From contig JALXAM010000053.1 of NCBI GenBank assembly GCA_026992075.1, positions 1-47,722 on the forward strand: a DNA stretch of 47,722 bases, given 5' to 3'. The stretch is from Sedimenticola sp. Lineage in GTDB: Bacteria; Pseudomonadota; Gammaproteobacteria; Chromatiales; Chromatiaceae. Each line of letters begins with the position of its first letter. Position 1 is the first letter of the stretch. Both the position numbers and the translations under genes were made by a program. Shown piece after piece: positions 21,668-30,814 of this stretch. The notes beneath the pieces were generated by a model. It ran no database searches. It saw only the letters and a program-made list of their open reading frames with translations, and was not told the DNA's origin.

Positions 21668-22327
21668 TTGAAGCGAACCCTGTTCTGGCCCATCTTGTTG
21701 TTGAGCCTGCTCGCGGTGGTGGTTGGCGTATTGCTGCCCGGCGGGCCGCCCCCGGAGCCGCCTCGTCACTTACCCTGGCAGATCGAGGCACTCCCTGACG
21801 GCAGCTCGCGGGTCTTCGACGTCACGCTGGGCAAGACCACCCTCGGCGAGATGGAATCGCTGCTCCGGCAAGAGGCAGAGGTGAGCCTGTTCGCCACCGA
21901 TGAAGGGAAAAGAGTGGTGGAGGCCTATTTCCACAATGTGGTGCTCAATGGTCTGAAGGCCAAGATGGTGGCCACCCTTGGCTTCGATCGGGGTCAGCTC
22001 CAAGGACTTTTCGACCGCGGTGCACGCATCGCCACCCTGGCCCAGGGAAAGCGCAAGGTGACCCTCTCCGATCCCGACCTGGTTCTGGCCCGCAACACGC
22101 CCGTGGTGGCCATCACCTACCTCCCTGCCATCGACCTGGATGAGCAGACCGTTCTGCGGCGCTTCGGATCTCCTGCGGAAAGGGTCCCGGAAGGATCCGG
22201 CGATGTGGTGCACTGGCTCTACCCCGACAAAGGGCTGGACATCGCCATGAGCGAGGAAGCCAAGGAGGTGCTTCAGTATGTGCCGCCGAGGGAGTTCGAG
22301 CGGTTGGTGACGCCGTTGCGAAAATGA
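21668..22327 (+). CDS. Uncharacterised membrane-anchored protein
   Basis: A 219-residue protein with one N-terminal hydrophobic segment (FWPILLLSLLAVVVGVLLPGG) and a soluble domain probably outside the membrane. It has no cysteine and no motif I can name. The start is TTG at 21668, straight after the stop of the preceding gene; longer in-frame starts would read through the 3' end of that gene in another frame. It is the third gene of the SQR-like operon and ends 23 bp from the convergent ccoS. Confidence 0.7.
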   Translation: MKRTLFWPILLLSLLAVVVGVLLPGGPPPEPPRHLPWQIEALPDGSSRVFDVTLGKTTLGEMESLLRQEAEVSLFATDEGKRVVEAYFHNVVLNGLKAKMVATLGFDRGQLQGLFDRGARIATLAQGKRKVTLSDPDLVLARNTPVVAITYLPAIDLDEQTVLRRFGSPAERVPEGSGDVVHWLYPDKGLDIAMSEEAKEVLQYVPPREFERLVTPLRK

Positions 22328-22350
22328 TCTGATGGTGCCGCTGGAAAGGC

Positions 22351-22560
22351 TCAATCCTGGTCGGGATAGTTGAGGCCGACGCGCTTGGCGCGTTGGCCTT
22401 TTTTCTCCTCGTTGGCGGGTTCGTCCTCATCCAGAAGAATGCGGTGGGCGTCGCCTTCCAGGTCTTCGTACTGGCCCTTGCGAATGGCCCAGATGAGCAC
22501 TCCGACGAAGACCAGCCCAAAGAAGATCATGCCAGGGATGAGAGTGTAGATGACTTCCAT
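22351..22560 (-). CDS. ccoS: cbb3 oxidase maturation protein CcoS
   Basis: A 69-residue single-span protein (MEVIYTLIPGMIFFGLVFVG, then WAIRKGQYEDLEGDAHRILL), the typical CcoS pattern, including the conserved GQYxDLEG segment after the helix. CcoS is needed to insert haem and copper cofactors into CcoN. It is the last gene of ccoGHIS, 4 bp after ccoI. Confidence 0.93.
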   Translation of the reverse strand: MEVIYTLIPGMIFFGLVFVGVLIWAIRKGQYEDLEGDAHRILLDEDEPANEEKKGQRAKRVGLNYPDQD

Positions 22561-22564
22561 GGCT

Positions 22565-25024
22565 TCAGCGCTTGTTGAACAGGGTGCGGATACGCGCCGC
22601 GTTGCCGATCACAAGTAGGGAGCTGATGGGCATGGAGATGGCGGCGATGAGGGGTGTGATCTTGGCGGCCATGGCCAATGGTACCATGATGACATTGTAG
22701 GCGATGGAGATGCCAATGTTCTGTCGAATGGTGCGAATGGTGCGCCTGGACAACGCACTGGCCAGGTGGATCTTTTCCAGCTCATCGCCCATGAGTACGA
22801 TGTCGGCACTCTCCACCGAGACGTCCGTTCCCGAGCCGATGGCGATGCCCACGTCGGCACGTATCAGTGCTGGGGCGTCATTGATGCCGTCACCCACCAT
22901 GGCCACCTGGTGGCCGCCAGCCTGGAGCTCTCGGATCACCCGGTCCTTTTCCTCGGGCAGCACCTCGGCGATCACCTCCATGCCGCCCAGTTTGCGCGCC
23001 ACCGCTTCCGCAGCGGCACGTCGGTCGCCGGATAGCAGGGTGAGTCGCATGCCAGCAGCACGCAATGATTCGATGAGTGCTGGAGCATCGGGCCGCAGCT
23101 CGTCGGCGATGCCGAACAGCGCGACATGATGGCCGTCCAGGCCCAGATGCACCACCGAAACCGCTTCTTTCTCCCATTGCAATGCGCGGGAATTCAACAG
23201 CGGGTCGAGGGAAACTCCCTGCTCTTCCAGCCAGCGCGCTGTGCCGAGCTGGATCCTACGTCCTTCCACTTCGGCGATGATTCCGCGGCCGGGCAAGGCT
23301 TCGAATTCCTCGACCTCCAGTCCGGCAAAGTCGAGCCGGCGTGCCTCGGCGGACTGTACAAAGGCTCGGGCGATGGCGTGCTCGGATCGGCTTTCCGCCG
23401 CCGCGGCAAGGCGAAGCAGCTCATCGTCCGAATGGCGGCCGGAGCCTTCGATCCGGACCAGCTGCATCTCGCCCCGGGTGAGAGTGCCTGTCTTGTCGAA
23501 GACGAAATGATCGATCCGGGCCAGGTTCTCGAGCACGGCGCCGTTCTTCACCAGGATGCCGTGGCGCGCCCCCTGGCCGGAGGCGACGGCGATGGCCATG
23601 GGCGTGGCCAGGCCGAAGGCGCAGGGGCAGGTGATGATGAGCACCGAGGTAGCCGCCATCAGGGCTACCTCGAAGTCCTGGTGGTACCAGATGAGAAAGG
23701 TGATGGCGGCCAGGGTGAGGGTGGCGGCCACGAACCAGGGTACGATACGGTCGGCGGTGCACTGGATGGGCGCCTTGGAAGCCTGGGCCTCCTCCACCAG
23801 CTGGATGATGCGGCCCAGAGCAGTCTGGCGCAGGGTGCCCGTGACCTCCACGGTGAGGGCGCCGTTGCCGTTGACGGTGCCGGCCGAGACCTTGTCGCCG
23901 GGCCCCTTGGACACCGGAAAGGACTCGCCGCTGAGCATCGCCTCGTCCACGTTGCTCTCACCATCGAGCACCACCCCATCCACGGGGATCTTGTCGCCCG
24001 GCTTTACTCGTACCCGATCGCCAGGGCGGATGCGCCGTATGGGAACGATCTGTTCCCCCGCCTCGGTGAGCAATGTGGCCACACGGGGTTGAAGATCTAG
24101 CAGCCTTTGGGTGGCAGCCACCGCATAACGTTTGGAGGCCGCCTCCAGGTGTCGGCCCACCAGGATCACGAAGATGAAGTTCACCACGGTGTCGAAATAG
24201 ACCTCGTGGCCCGGGGCCTCGGTGATGGTCACCCAGGTGGAGTAGGCCCAGGTGATGGTGGCGCCGATGGCGATGGGCAGGTCCATGCCCAGATGGCCGG
24301 TTCGCAGGGAGGTCCAGGCGCCGCGTAGAAAGGGCCAGCCCGAGTAGAACAGAGTGGGGGTGGCCAGTGCCAGCCCCACCCAGTGGAACAGGCTGCGGAA
24401 TTCCCCCTCACTGGCCCCGGCATAGAGCGCGATGGAGATCCAGAGCAGGTTCATCATGGCGAACCCGGCAAAGACGATGCGGTAGAGGAGGGCGCGGTTC
24501 TGTTTCTTCAGTTGTCCTTCCGCAGTCTCCGGGTCGAAGGGCACCGCGGCGTAGCCGATACGGGCAAGTTGCTCGAGGAGCTGCGACAGGCGCACCCTGC
24601 TGTTGTCCCAACGCAGCAGCAGCCGCTTGGCCGAAAGGTTCACCCGGGCCGAGAGGACCCCAGGGATGCGCTTTAGGGTCTGCTCGATGAGCCAGACACA
24701 AGCAGCGCAGTGGATCCCCTCCACCAGCAAATGGATCTCACGGGCGTCCCCCTCCTGGTGGACGAACTCCTCCTGCACCTCGTCGAGATCGTAGAGCGCA
24801 AGATCCTTTGGTGGTTCCGGGGGTGGGGCCAGCAGGGCACCTTCGGGGGTGCGCTGATAGAAACCCTCCATGCCGGCGGCATAGATGGCCTGGCACACCG
24901 ACTGGCAGCCGAAGCAGCAGAAATGGCGGGTCTCACCGTCGATCTCGGCGCTGAATCGTTCCTTTTCCGGGGGAAGGGGCAGGCCGCAGTGGTAACAGCC
25001 CGCTCCGTCGGGAATCCCGGTCAC
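22565..25024 (-). CDS. ccoI: Copper-transporting P1B-ATPase CcoI (FixI) for cbb3 assembly
   Basis: An 819-residue heavy-metal ATPase that exports copper for the CcoN active site. The N-terminal cysteine-rich metal-binding region has CYHC (10-13) and CCFGCQSVC (36-44), followed by an HMA domain with CAAC at 106-109. The membrane CPC motif is at 466-468 in VLIITCPCAFGLATP, and the phosphorylation motif DKTGT at 510-514. The TGES-type actuator motif is LSGESFPV. The fused cysteine-rich N-terminus separates CcoI from CopA. It overlaps ccoH by 4 bp. Confidence 0.96.
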   Translation of the reverse strand: MTGIPDGAGCYHCGLPLPPEKERFSAEIDGETRHFCCFGCQSVCQAIYAAGMEGFYQRTPEGALLAPPPEPPKDLALYDLDEVQEEFVHQEGDAREIHLLVEGIHCAACVWLIEQTLKRIPGVLSARVNLSAKRLLLRWDNSRVRLSQLLEQLARIGYAAVPFDPETAEGQLKKQNRALLYRIVFAGFAMMNLLWISIALYAGASEGEFRSLFHWVGLALATPTLFYSGWPFLRGAWTSLRTGHLGMDLPIAIGATITWAYSTWVTITEAPGHEVYFDTVVNFIFVILVGRHLEAASKRYAVAATQRLLDLQPRVATLLTEAGEQIVPIRRIRPGDRVRVKPGDKIPVDGVVLDGESNVDEAMLSGESFPVSKGPGDKVSAGTVNGNGALTVEVTGTLRQTALGRIIQLVEEAQASKAPIQCTADRIVPWFVAATLTLAAITFLIWYHQDFEVALMAATSVLIITCPCAFGLATPMAIAVASGQGARHGILVKNGAVLENLARIDHFVFDKTGTLTRGEMQLVRIEGSGRHSDDELLRLAAAAESRSEHAIARAFVQSAEARRLDFAGLEVEEFEALPGRGIIAEVEGRRIQLGTARWLEEQGVSLDPLLNSRALQWEKEAVSVVHLGLDGHHVALFGIADELRPDAPALIESLRAAGMRLTLLSGDRRAAAEAVARKLGGMEVIAEVLPEEKDRVIRELQAGGHQVAMVGDGINDAPALIRADVGIAIGSGTDVSVESADIVLMGDELEKIHLASALSRRTIRTIRQNIGISIAYNVIMVPLAMAAKITPLIAAISMPISSLLVIGNAARIRTLFNKR

Positions 25025-25557
25025 GGAGCCTGGACGCTGATGCGCCTCGTGATCTTGAGAGAATCGGAACCCTTGTAGAGGGTGGCGGTGAGATCCCAGA
25101 TGCCCTTGAGCGGAAAGATCAGTTCGGCACTGTAGGTGCCGGGTGCAATGCGTTGCATCTCGGCTCTGAAATCGGACGCTGCGTCACTGGGGCGGTAGGC
25201 GCTGATGATGGCCCGCTCCCCCTCCACTGGCAGGCCTGCTTGGTCCACCACGGTAAAGGTATAACGGGCAGGTTGATTGATGAAAGGCTTTTCCATGGCG
25301 GCCAGTTTCATTTGCCAGCCCAGGCGCTCCCGCAATTGCCGGCGCTCGATGAACTCCTGTTCCAGATTCCGGCCCTTGCGATAGTAATCCTTGTCCACCA
25401 GACCCGGGTTGGTGACGATGGCGGTGACGATGAATCCTACGTTGACCAGCAGCACCAGCACGATGGCACCCAACCAGCCCAGAACCCAGGGATTGCGCAG
25501 CGCCTCTTTGTTGTGCTGGGAGATACGGGGTCTGTTCTTGGATGCGGTTTCATTCAT
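25021..25557 (-). CDS. ccoH: cbb3 oxidase assembly protein CcoH (FixH)
   Basis: A 178-residue protein with one transmembrane helix (WLGAIVLVLLVNVGFIVTAI, about 29-48) and a periplasmic FixH domain with the typical start NPGLVDKDYYRKG. CcoH interacts with the assembling oxidase and stabilises it. It follows ccoG by 18 bp and overlaps ccoI by 4 bp. Confidence 0.93.
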   Translation of the reverse strand: MNETASKNRPRISQHNKEALRNPWVLGWLGAIVLVLLVNVGFIVTAIVTNPGLVDKDYYRKGRNLEQEFIERRQLRERLGWQMKLAAMEKPFINQPARYTFTVVDQAGLPVEGERAIISAYRPSDAASDFRAEMQRIAPGTYSAELIFPLKGIWDLTATLYKGSDSLKITRRISVQAP

Positions 25558-25575
25558 GGTTCGAATAGACCTTTG

Positions 25576-27009
25576 TCACTTGGGTCCGAAGAACATGCTC
25601 TCATACACCGCTTCCTGTTCCGGGTTCTCGATTCCCTTGGCCTTGAAGATGATCGGGGTGCGTTCCGATTTGATGGCCTCACCAGGCACCTTGATGTAGA
25701 CGGTATAGGAGGTGTCGTTGCCCTTGCGTGCCAGAAGCGGCTTGTCCGCACCTTTGAGTTCCAGTCCGGGAATTCCCTCGGCGGTGAGTTTCACGTGGAA
25801 GTCCTGATCGGTCTTGTTGAGGATCTTGATCCGGTACTTGTTCTGCACGGAGCCGTCGCTGAGCTGGACGAACAGTGGGGCCCGGTCGTGCAGCACCTTC
25901 AGCTCGATGGTTCCCAAGTGGGTGAGCCCATAGATTATACCTGCCACCGAGAGGATGAGGATGGCCAGATAGATGAGCGGGCGAGGGCGGCGGTGGAGTG
26001 GCAGCTGATGCTTGCCCTCCATCTCGTCCAAAGAGGCATAACGGATCAACCCCTTGGGTTTGCCGATCTTCTCCATCACGGCGTCACAGGCGTCGATGCA
26101 GAGTGCACAGGTGATGCAGCCCTCCTGCTGGCCCATGCGGATGTCGATGCCAGTGGGGCAGACCGCCACGCACTGCTTGCAATCGATGCAGTCGCCCTGT
26201 CCCTCGGGCACCTTTCCCTTCTTCAGCCTTCCACGGGGCTCGCCGCGGTTGAAGTCATAGGTGGGAAGGATGGTCTCCTTGTCGTACATCACCCCCTGGA
26301 TGCGTGCATAGGGGCAGAGCCAGAAGCAGGCCTGCTCGCGCAGTTTGCCCGCCAGGGTCAGGGTGCCCACGGTGAACAGACCGATCACGAAATAGGCCAC
26401 GCCGCTGGCTTGTCCGGTGAACAGGTCGTGCCAGAGTTGATAGGCGTCGGTGAACCAGGCCACGAAGCTGATGCCGGTGAGAATCGAGATGAGGAGCCAG
26501 ATGAACCACTTGAGCCCCAGCTTGCGGATCTTTTCTCCTGTCCAGGGGCCCTCTTCCAGCTTGCGCCGCTTGGCTGGCGGCCCCTCGATCTTCTCTTCAA
26601 GCCATGTGAAGAGGTCGGTCCAGGCGGTCTGGAAACAGAAGAAACCGCAATAGACCCGGCCGGCGATGGAGGTGACCGCCGCCAACAGCATGGCGAAAAA
26701 GAGCAGCACCAGGGCCAGCATCCAGACATCCTGGGGCAGCACCGTGATGTCGAAGATGTGGAACTGCCGGTTGGGAATGTCGAACAGCACCGCCTGACGA
26801 CCGTTCCAGCGCAAATAGGGGCCAATGAAGAATATCAGCCAGACCGCCTCGGTGATCCACTTCAACCGGCGCCAGCGACCGGTGACCCGCTTGGCATGGA
26901 TCTTTTCATCGCCGGTGTTTACATGCCAGTTGGCGGCCTCTTCGTAGATGTCGTCGGCGTATTTTTCGGGCTTGGAGTCAGCAGCTTGGGTCACGGTGTC
27001 GGTCTCCAT
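25576..27009 (-). CDS. ccoG: cbb3 oxidase accessory ferredoxin-type protein CcoG (FixG)
   Basis: A 477-residue inner-membrane iron-sulfur protein implicated in Cu(II) reduction during cbb3 assembly. Several N-terminal helices precede two [4Fe-4S] binding sets, Cys274/277/280/284 and Cys298/301/304/308 (CIDCKQCVAVCP and CITCALCIDACD). Additional cysteines occur in VYCGFFCFQTAW and FWLCPYARI. The C-terminal FixG domain is immunoglobulin-like. It begins the maturation operon ccoGHIS, and an FNR-type box stands about 96 bp upstream of the start. Confidence 0.95.
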   Translation of the reverse strand: METDTVTQAADSKPEKYADDIYEEAANWHVNTGDEKIHAKRVTGRWRRLKWITEAVWLIFFIGPYLRWNGRQAVLFDIPNRQFHIFDITVLPQDVWMLALVLLFFAMLLAAVTSIAGRVYCGFFCFQTAWTDLFTWLEEKIEGPPAKRRKLEEGPWTGEKIRKLGLKWFIWLLISILTGISFVAWFTDAYQLWHDLFTGQASGVAYFVIGLFTVGTLTLAGKLREQACFWLCPYARIQGVMYDKETILPTYDFNRGEPRGRLKKGKVPEGQGDCIDCKQCVAVCPTGIDIRMGQQEGCITCALCIDACDAVMEKIGKPKGLIRYASLDEMEGKHQLPLHRRPRPLIYLAILILSVAGIIYGLTHLGTIELKVLHDRAPLFVQLSDGSVQNKYRIKILNKTDQDFHVKLTAEGIPGLELKGADKPLLARKGNDTSYTVYIKVPGEAIKSERTPIIFKAKGIENPEQEAVYESMFFGPK

Positions 27010-27101
27010 GCGAATCTGGCGGATGACATGGCCCAGTGGCTGGGCCGGATGTCGCCAGAATATGCCATCTCGGACAGCGTACGTCGTTGATAATTCCCAA
27101 T

Positions 27102-27121
27102 AAACTGATATTTATCAGTTT
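27102..27121 (-). promoter_or_regulatory. FNR-type box upstream of ccoG
   Basis: A perfect 20-bp palindrome contains CTGAT-ATTT-ATCAG at 27105-27118, close to the FNR/Anr consensus TTGAT-N4-ATCAA (one change per half site). If it sits at -41.5, the start of transcription would be near 27070, and TACGCT (minus strand, 27076-27081) would serve as a poor -10. This suggests oxygen control of ccoGHIS separate from ccoNOQP. Confidence 0.65.
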
Positions 27122-27147
27122 CTTGTGCGTGGTTTTGGTCCGCATGC

Positions 27148-27183
27148 AATGGAAAAAGGGAGCCACGGCCCCCTTTTTCCATT
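27148..27183 (-). terminator. Terminator downstream of ccoNOQP and the 38-residue peptide
   Basis: Arms 27148-27160 and 27171-27183 are perfect 13-bp inverted copies (core TGGAAAAAGGG) around a 10-base loop. Reading on the minus strand, A-rich and T-rich stem edges give a U-run within the stem. It lies between the small peptide gene and the ccoG promoter, so it separates the two cco operons. Confidence 0.7.
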
Positions 27184-27203
27184 ACATGCAGATGAATTTG
27201 TGA

Positions 27204-27320
27204 TCAATCGTCGGAATGGCTCTCGTCCATCAGCTTCTTCAGCTTGAAACCCAGGAAGATCAGCACTCCAACGGCGAAGGCTACCGAAAGGTAGGATGCG
27301 ATGGCAACCCAATCAGTCAT
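27204..27320 (-). CDS. 38-residue single-span membrane peptide in the cco operon
   Basis: Reads MTDWVAIASY, then a hydrophobic segment SVAFAVGVLIFLGF, then the charged tail KLKKLMDESHSDD. A strong Shine-Dalgarno (GGGAGGG) lies 6 bases before the ATG at 27320. It is 63 bp downstream of ccoP, and the terminator follows, so it is probably co-transcribed with ccoNOQP. Position and size recall CcoM, the small accessory subunit of Pseudomonas stutzeri cbb3 oxidase, but I see no clear sequence similarity. It is an oxidase-associated peptide by context only. Confidence 0.75.
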   Translation of the reverse strand: MTDWVAIASYLSVAFAVGVLIFLGFKLKKLMDESHSDD

Positions 27321-27383
27321 GATAATCCCTCCCTATCGTCTTGGGCCCCCGCAGGGGCTTGGCGCCCCTGCGGGATCTCAGGG

Positions 27384-28247
27384 TTATTGGCCGCCGCCCA
27401 GCTGGTGGACGTACACTGCCAGTTTCTTGATCTGGTCTTCGCCCAGACGGTCCTTCCAGGCGGGCATTTCCGCCTTGCGGGTCTTGGGATCGGTGGGATC
27501 GTTGACACCATGGGCGATGGTGTACTTGATGCTCGCCAGCTGATCCTTGGCCCGGAAGCGCCAGATCTTGTCGGTGAGGTTGGCCGAGCCCATTTCCTTG
27601 ATGCCCTTGCCGTCGGGGCCATGACAGCCAACGCAGGCCTTGGCCATATAGAGCGGATTCTCGGTCACCTTGCCCTCGTAAATGGACTTGGCCAGGCTGT
27701 CGATCTCCTCTTGGGTCAGCTGCATGCCACCCATCTTGGGCATCATGCCTTTGCGGCCCTTGGTGATGGAGGTCATGATGTCGTCGATGGTGCCGCCATA
27801 GAGCCAGTCATCGTCCACCAGTGACGGATAGCCGGACTGTGCGGGATCATCCACGGTGGTGCCCTGGCCACCGGAACCATGGCAGGCGGCGCAGTTGTCA
27901 CCGAAGAGCACCTTGGCCGAGCGGCTCACATACTCCTTGAGCTGGTCGTCCTTGAGGATGTCGGCAGCGCTCATGCTCTTGATCTTGGCCTCATAGGGGG
28001 CACGGATCTCCTCCACCTCTTTGAGATCCTTCTTGTACTCCCCGATGGAGGTCCAGCCGGCAATGCCCTTGGTATAGCCGTCCAGCAGGGGCCACATGGG
28101 ATAGTAGATGCCATAGAGCAGCACCAGGATCCAGCTGGCGTGCAGCCCGAGCATCCACCACTTGGGAGGTGGGTTGGTCAGCTCCGCCAGGGTCTCGTCC
28201 CAGACGTGGCCCGTGGTCTGACCGTGAGGATTGTTCTTTTCACTCAT
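27384..28247 (-). CDS. ccoP: cbb3 oxidase dihaem cytochrome c subunit CcoP
   Basis: A 287-residue membrane-anchored dihaem cytochrome c. Helices lie in the first 65 residues (WWMLGLHASWILVLLYGIYY), and two haem-binding CxxCH sites follow at Cys119-His123 (CAACH) and Cys205-His209 (CVGCH). It carries electrons from soluble cytochrome c to CcoO and CcoN. It overlaps ccoQ by 4 bp. Confidence 0.96.
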   Translation of the reverse strand: MSEKNNPHGQTTGHVWDETLAELTNPPPKWWMLGLHASWILVLLYGIYYPMWPLLDGYTKGIAGWTSIGEYKKDLKEVEEIRAPYEAKIKSMSAADILKDDQLKEYVSRSAKVLFGDNCAACHGSGGQGTTVDDPAQSGYPSLVDDDWLYGGTIDDIMTSITKGRKGMMPKMGGMQLTQEEIDSLAKSIYEGKVTENPLYMAKACVGCHGPDGKGIKEMGSANLTDKIWRFRAKDQLASIKYTIAHGVNDPTDPKTRKAEMPAWKDRLGEDQIKKLAVYVHQLGGGQ

Positions 28248-28450
28248 TGTCGGTTCTCCGAGTCGGTATTCTCTTCTTCAAAGGGAATATGACGTTGCGA
28301 TTCGTAGCGCTCCTTGTTCTTCGGATTGAAGACGCGGGCGTAGATCCACACCATGGCCAGGAAGGCCCCTACGGTGATGATCAGGCCGATCCAGTCGTGC
28401 AGGGTCATCGCCGACCAGTCGGTGTGGAAATACTCCCGGAGCTTATTCAC
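28244..28450 (-). CDS. ccoQ: cbb3 oxidase small subunit CcoQ
   Basis: A 68-residue single-span protein: hydrophilic N-terminus ([20 protein letters not shown]), helix [20 protein letters not shown], then NPKNKERYE and an acidic end. CcoQ stabilises the oxidase and the interaction of CcoP with the core. The N-terminus is longer than in many CcoQ proteins. It overlaps ccoO by 8 bp and ccoP by 4 bp. Confidence 0.9.
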   Translation of the reverse strand: MNKLREYFHTDWSAMTLHDWIGLIITVGAFLAMVWIYARVFNPKNKERYESQRHIPFEEENTDSENRQ

Positions 28451-29180
28451 GGTAATCGACGTCGTCCTTCAGGTTGGCCATGGTGCCCAGTACCTGCAGA
28501 TAGGCGATCAGCGCATCCACTTCGCGCCGGCCATCCACCTGCATGGCGGCCTCGATGTCGGCGTCGGTGTAAGGGACGCCGATCATGCGCAGCCCTTCCA
28601 TGTGCCTCTTGAGCGCGGCGCCGTCCACCGTCTGCTCGGCCAGCCAGGGATAGTTGGGCATGACCGACTCGGGAACCACGCTACGCGGAGCCATCAGGTG
28701 CTGGAAGTGCCACTCGTCGGAATACTTGCCGCCCAGCCGCGCCAGGTCGGGGCCGGTCCGCTTGGAGCCCCACTGGAACGGATGGTCGTACATGGACTCG
28801 GAGGCCAGCGAGTAGTGGCCGTAACGCTCCTTCTCGTCCCGGAAGGGGCGCACCATCTGCGAGTGGCAGAGGTAGCATCCCTCGCGCTGGTAGATGTCGC
28901 GGCCGGCCAGTTCCAGCGCGGTATAGGGACGAACGCCATCACCCGGTTTCCAGGTGATACTGTCCCCGACCTTGAAGTTCTCCACGCTGATGGGACGTCC
29001 GTTGCTCTGCCAGACGACCTCCGGGTGCTTGTTGTGCTCCATGGTCTGCGGAAGGTAGAAGAGCGGAACGATCTCCACCAGGCCGCCCACCGAGAGCAGG
29101 ATCAGCAGCAGGACGAACATGACGAAGACATTGCGCTCCGCCGCGTCCTGCAGTTTGGTCGAATAGATCTTGTCAGCCAT
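28443..29180 (-). CDS. ccoO: cbb3 oxidase monohaem cytochrome c subunit CcoO
   Basis: A 245-residue protein anchored by one N-terminal helix ([20 protein letters not shown]). The haem c site is Cys102-Tyr-Leu-Cys105-His106 in [17 protein letters not shown], an invariant CcoO signature. The [17 protein letters not shown] segment supports the assignment. It passes electrons from CcoP to the haem b of CcoN. It starts 23 bp after ccoN. Confidence 0.96.
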   Translation of the reverse strand: MADKIYSTKLQDAAERNVFVMFVLLLILLSVGGLVEIVPLFYLPQTMEHNKHPEVVWQSNGRPISVENFKVGDSITWKPGDGVRPYTALELAGRDIYQREGCYLCHSQMVRPFRDEKERYGHYSLASESMYDHPFQWGSKRTGPDLARLGGKYSDEWHFQHLMAPRSVVPESVMPNYPWLAEQTVDGAALKRHMEGLRMIGVPYTDADIEAAMQVDGRREVDALIAYLQVLGTMANLKDDVDYRE

Positions 29181-29203
29181 TGTCGTTTGTCTCCTCTGGT
29201 CCG

Positions 29204-30616
29204 TCAGGCAGCGGCAGCCGCAGCGGTGCTACGCTGGGTGGCCGCCTGGCGAACGGTCATGATCACGTTGTAGAGCATGATGATTGCACCCAGCCAGTAG
29301 AGTGCGCCACCAATGGCGCGCATGGCGTAGTAGGGGTGCATGGCGGCGACGGATTCGGCGAAGGTGTAGGTGAGGGTGCCGAACTCGTCATAGTCACGCC
29401 ACATCAGACCCTGCATGATGCCAGACACCCACATGGCGGTGATGTAGATCACGGTGCCGATGGTGGCGGTCCAGAAGTGCGCGTTCACCAGCTTGGCGGA
29501 GTACATCCGGGTATTCCACAGTTTCTCGACCAAGTGGTAGAGAGCGCCTGCGGCAACCATGCCGACCCAACCCAGTGCACCGGAGTGGACGTGGCCGACG
29601 GTCCAGTCGGTGTAGTGGGAGAGCGCATTCACTGTCTTGGAAGACATCACCGGGCCCTCGAAGGTGGACATGGCGTAGAAGGCCAGGGACATGATGAGGA
29701 AACGCAGGATGTAGTCGGTACGCAGTTTGTCCCACGCGCCCGACAGGGTCATCATGCCGTTGATGGCGCCGCCCCAGGAGGGGATGATCATGGCCAGGGA
29801 GACGGCGGCCCCGAGAGAGCCGGTCCAGTCAGGCAGCGCGGTGTATTGCAGGTGGTGCGCGCCGAGCCAGACGTAACCGAACATCAGCGCCCAGAAGTGC
29901 AGCACCGACAGACGGTAGGAGAAGACTGGACGGTTGGCCTGCTTGGGCACGAAGTAATACATGATTCCCAGGAAGCCGGCGGTGAGGTAGAAGCCCACGG
30001 CGTTGTGGCCCCACCACCACTGGATCATGGCGTCCTGCACGCCGGAAAAGAGAGAGTAGGATTTGAACAGGCCCACCGGGATGGCGAGGCTGTTGACCAC
30101 ATGCAGATAGGTGATCATCACGAACATGCCCATGAAGAACCAGTTGGACACGTAGATGTGACTGGTCTTGCGCTTGGCGATGGTCATGATGAGGTTGAGG
30201 CCCCAGGCCAGCCAGACCACGGCAATGGCCAAGTCGATGGGCCACTCCAGTTCGGCGTACTCTTTGGACTGGTTGAGGCCCAGCGGCAGGGTGATCACTG
30301 CTGCCACGATGATGGCGTTCCAGCCCCAGAAGACGAACCAGGCCAGCTTGTTGCTCCACAGGGAGGTGCTGCCGGTCCGCTGGGCCGAATAGAGCGAAGT
30401 GGCGAACAGGGCGCAACCACCGAAGGCGAAGATCACCGCGTTGGTATGCACGGGACGCAAGCGCCCGAAGGTGATGTAAGGAATGTCGAAGTTGAGAAAT
30501 GGCCAAGCCAGCTCAGAGGCGATGTAGACCCCCACCAGGGTGCCCACCACCAGATAGACGACCGCCATGATGGTAAACCATCGAATGACGTCGAAATCAT
30601 ATTTTGTTTCTTCCAC
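29204..30616 (-). CDS. ccoN: cbb3-type cytochrome c oxidase catalytic subunit CcoN
   Basis: A 470-residue haem-copper oxidase subunit with 12 membrane segments, binding haem b and the haem b3-CuB centre. The [10 protein letters not shown] stretch with the CuB histidine and the cross-linked tyrosine segment, and [17 protein letters not shown] with C-terminal haem histidines, are intact. The enzyme reduces oxygen at high affinity, suited to microaerobic growth. It opens the operon ccoN-ccoO-ccoQ-ccoP. Two FNR-family regulator genes lie directly upstream on the same strand. Confidence 0.97.
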   Translation of the reverse strand: MEETKYDFDVIRWFTIMAVVYLVVGTLVGVYIASELAWPFLNFDIPYITFGRLRPVHTNAVIFAFGGCALFATSLYSAQRTGSTSLWSNKLAWFVFWGWNAIIVAAVITLPLGLNQSKEYAELEWPIDLAIAVVWLAWGLNLIMTIAKRKTSHIYVSNWFFMGMFVMITYLHVVNSLAIPVGLFKSYSLFSGVQDAMIQWWWGHNAVGFYLTAGFLGIMYYFVPKQANRPVFSYRLSVLHFWALMFGYVWLGAHHLQYTALPDWTGSLGAAVSLAMIIPSWGGAINGMMTLSGAWDKLRTDYILRFLIMSLAFYAMSTFEGPVMSSKTVNALSHYTDWTVGHVHSGALGWVGMVAAGALYHLVEKLWNTRMYSAKLVNAHFWTATIGTVIYITAMWVSGIMQGLMWRDYDEFGTLTYTFAESVAAMHPYYAMRAIGGALYWLGAIIMLYNVIMTVRQAATQRSTAAAAAA

Positions 30617-30783
30617 GGAAACCTCCCAAGTTTCGAAAAAGAACAGCCCAAAAGTCTCTTTGCAGGGTCCTGCCCACCGGGAAACGGCGCGCGACCTGTT
30701 TCCGGCTGAATAGTTCCCGACCCGGGGATTATACCCGGATCCAACGAGGGCAATATGAGAAATGTCAGTTTTCGTCTGTCGAA

Positions 30784-30797
30784 TTGACTTTTGTCAG
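30784..30797 (-). promoter_or_regulatory. FNR-type box upstream of ccoN
   Basis: TTGAC-TTTT-GTCAG matches the symmetric 5-4-5 layout of FNR/Anr/Dnr sites with T-to-C type changes in the half sites. It lies in the 198-bp gap between the fnr paralogue and ccoN, 168 bp before the ccoN start. On the minus strand CATATT occurs about 27 bases downstream as a possible -10. Operation at this site is inferred. Confidence 0.5.
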
Positions 30798-30814
30798 ATA
30801 GTGGCAGGCCTTCG

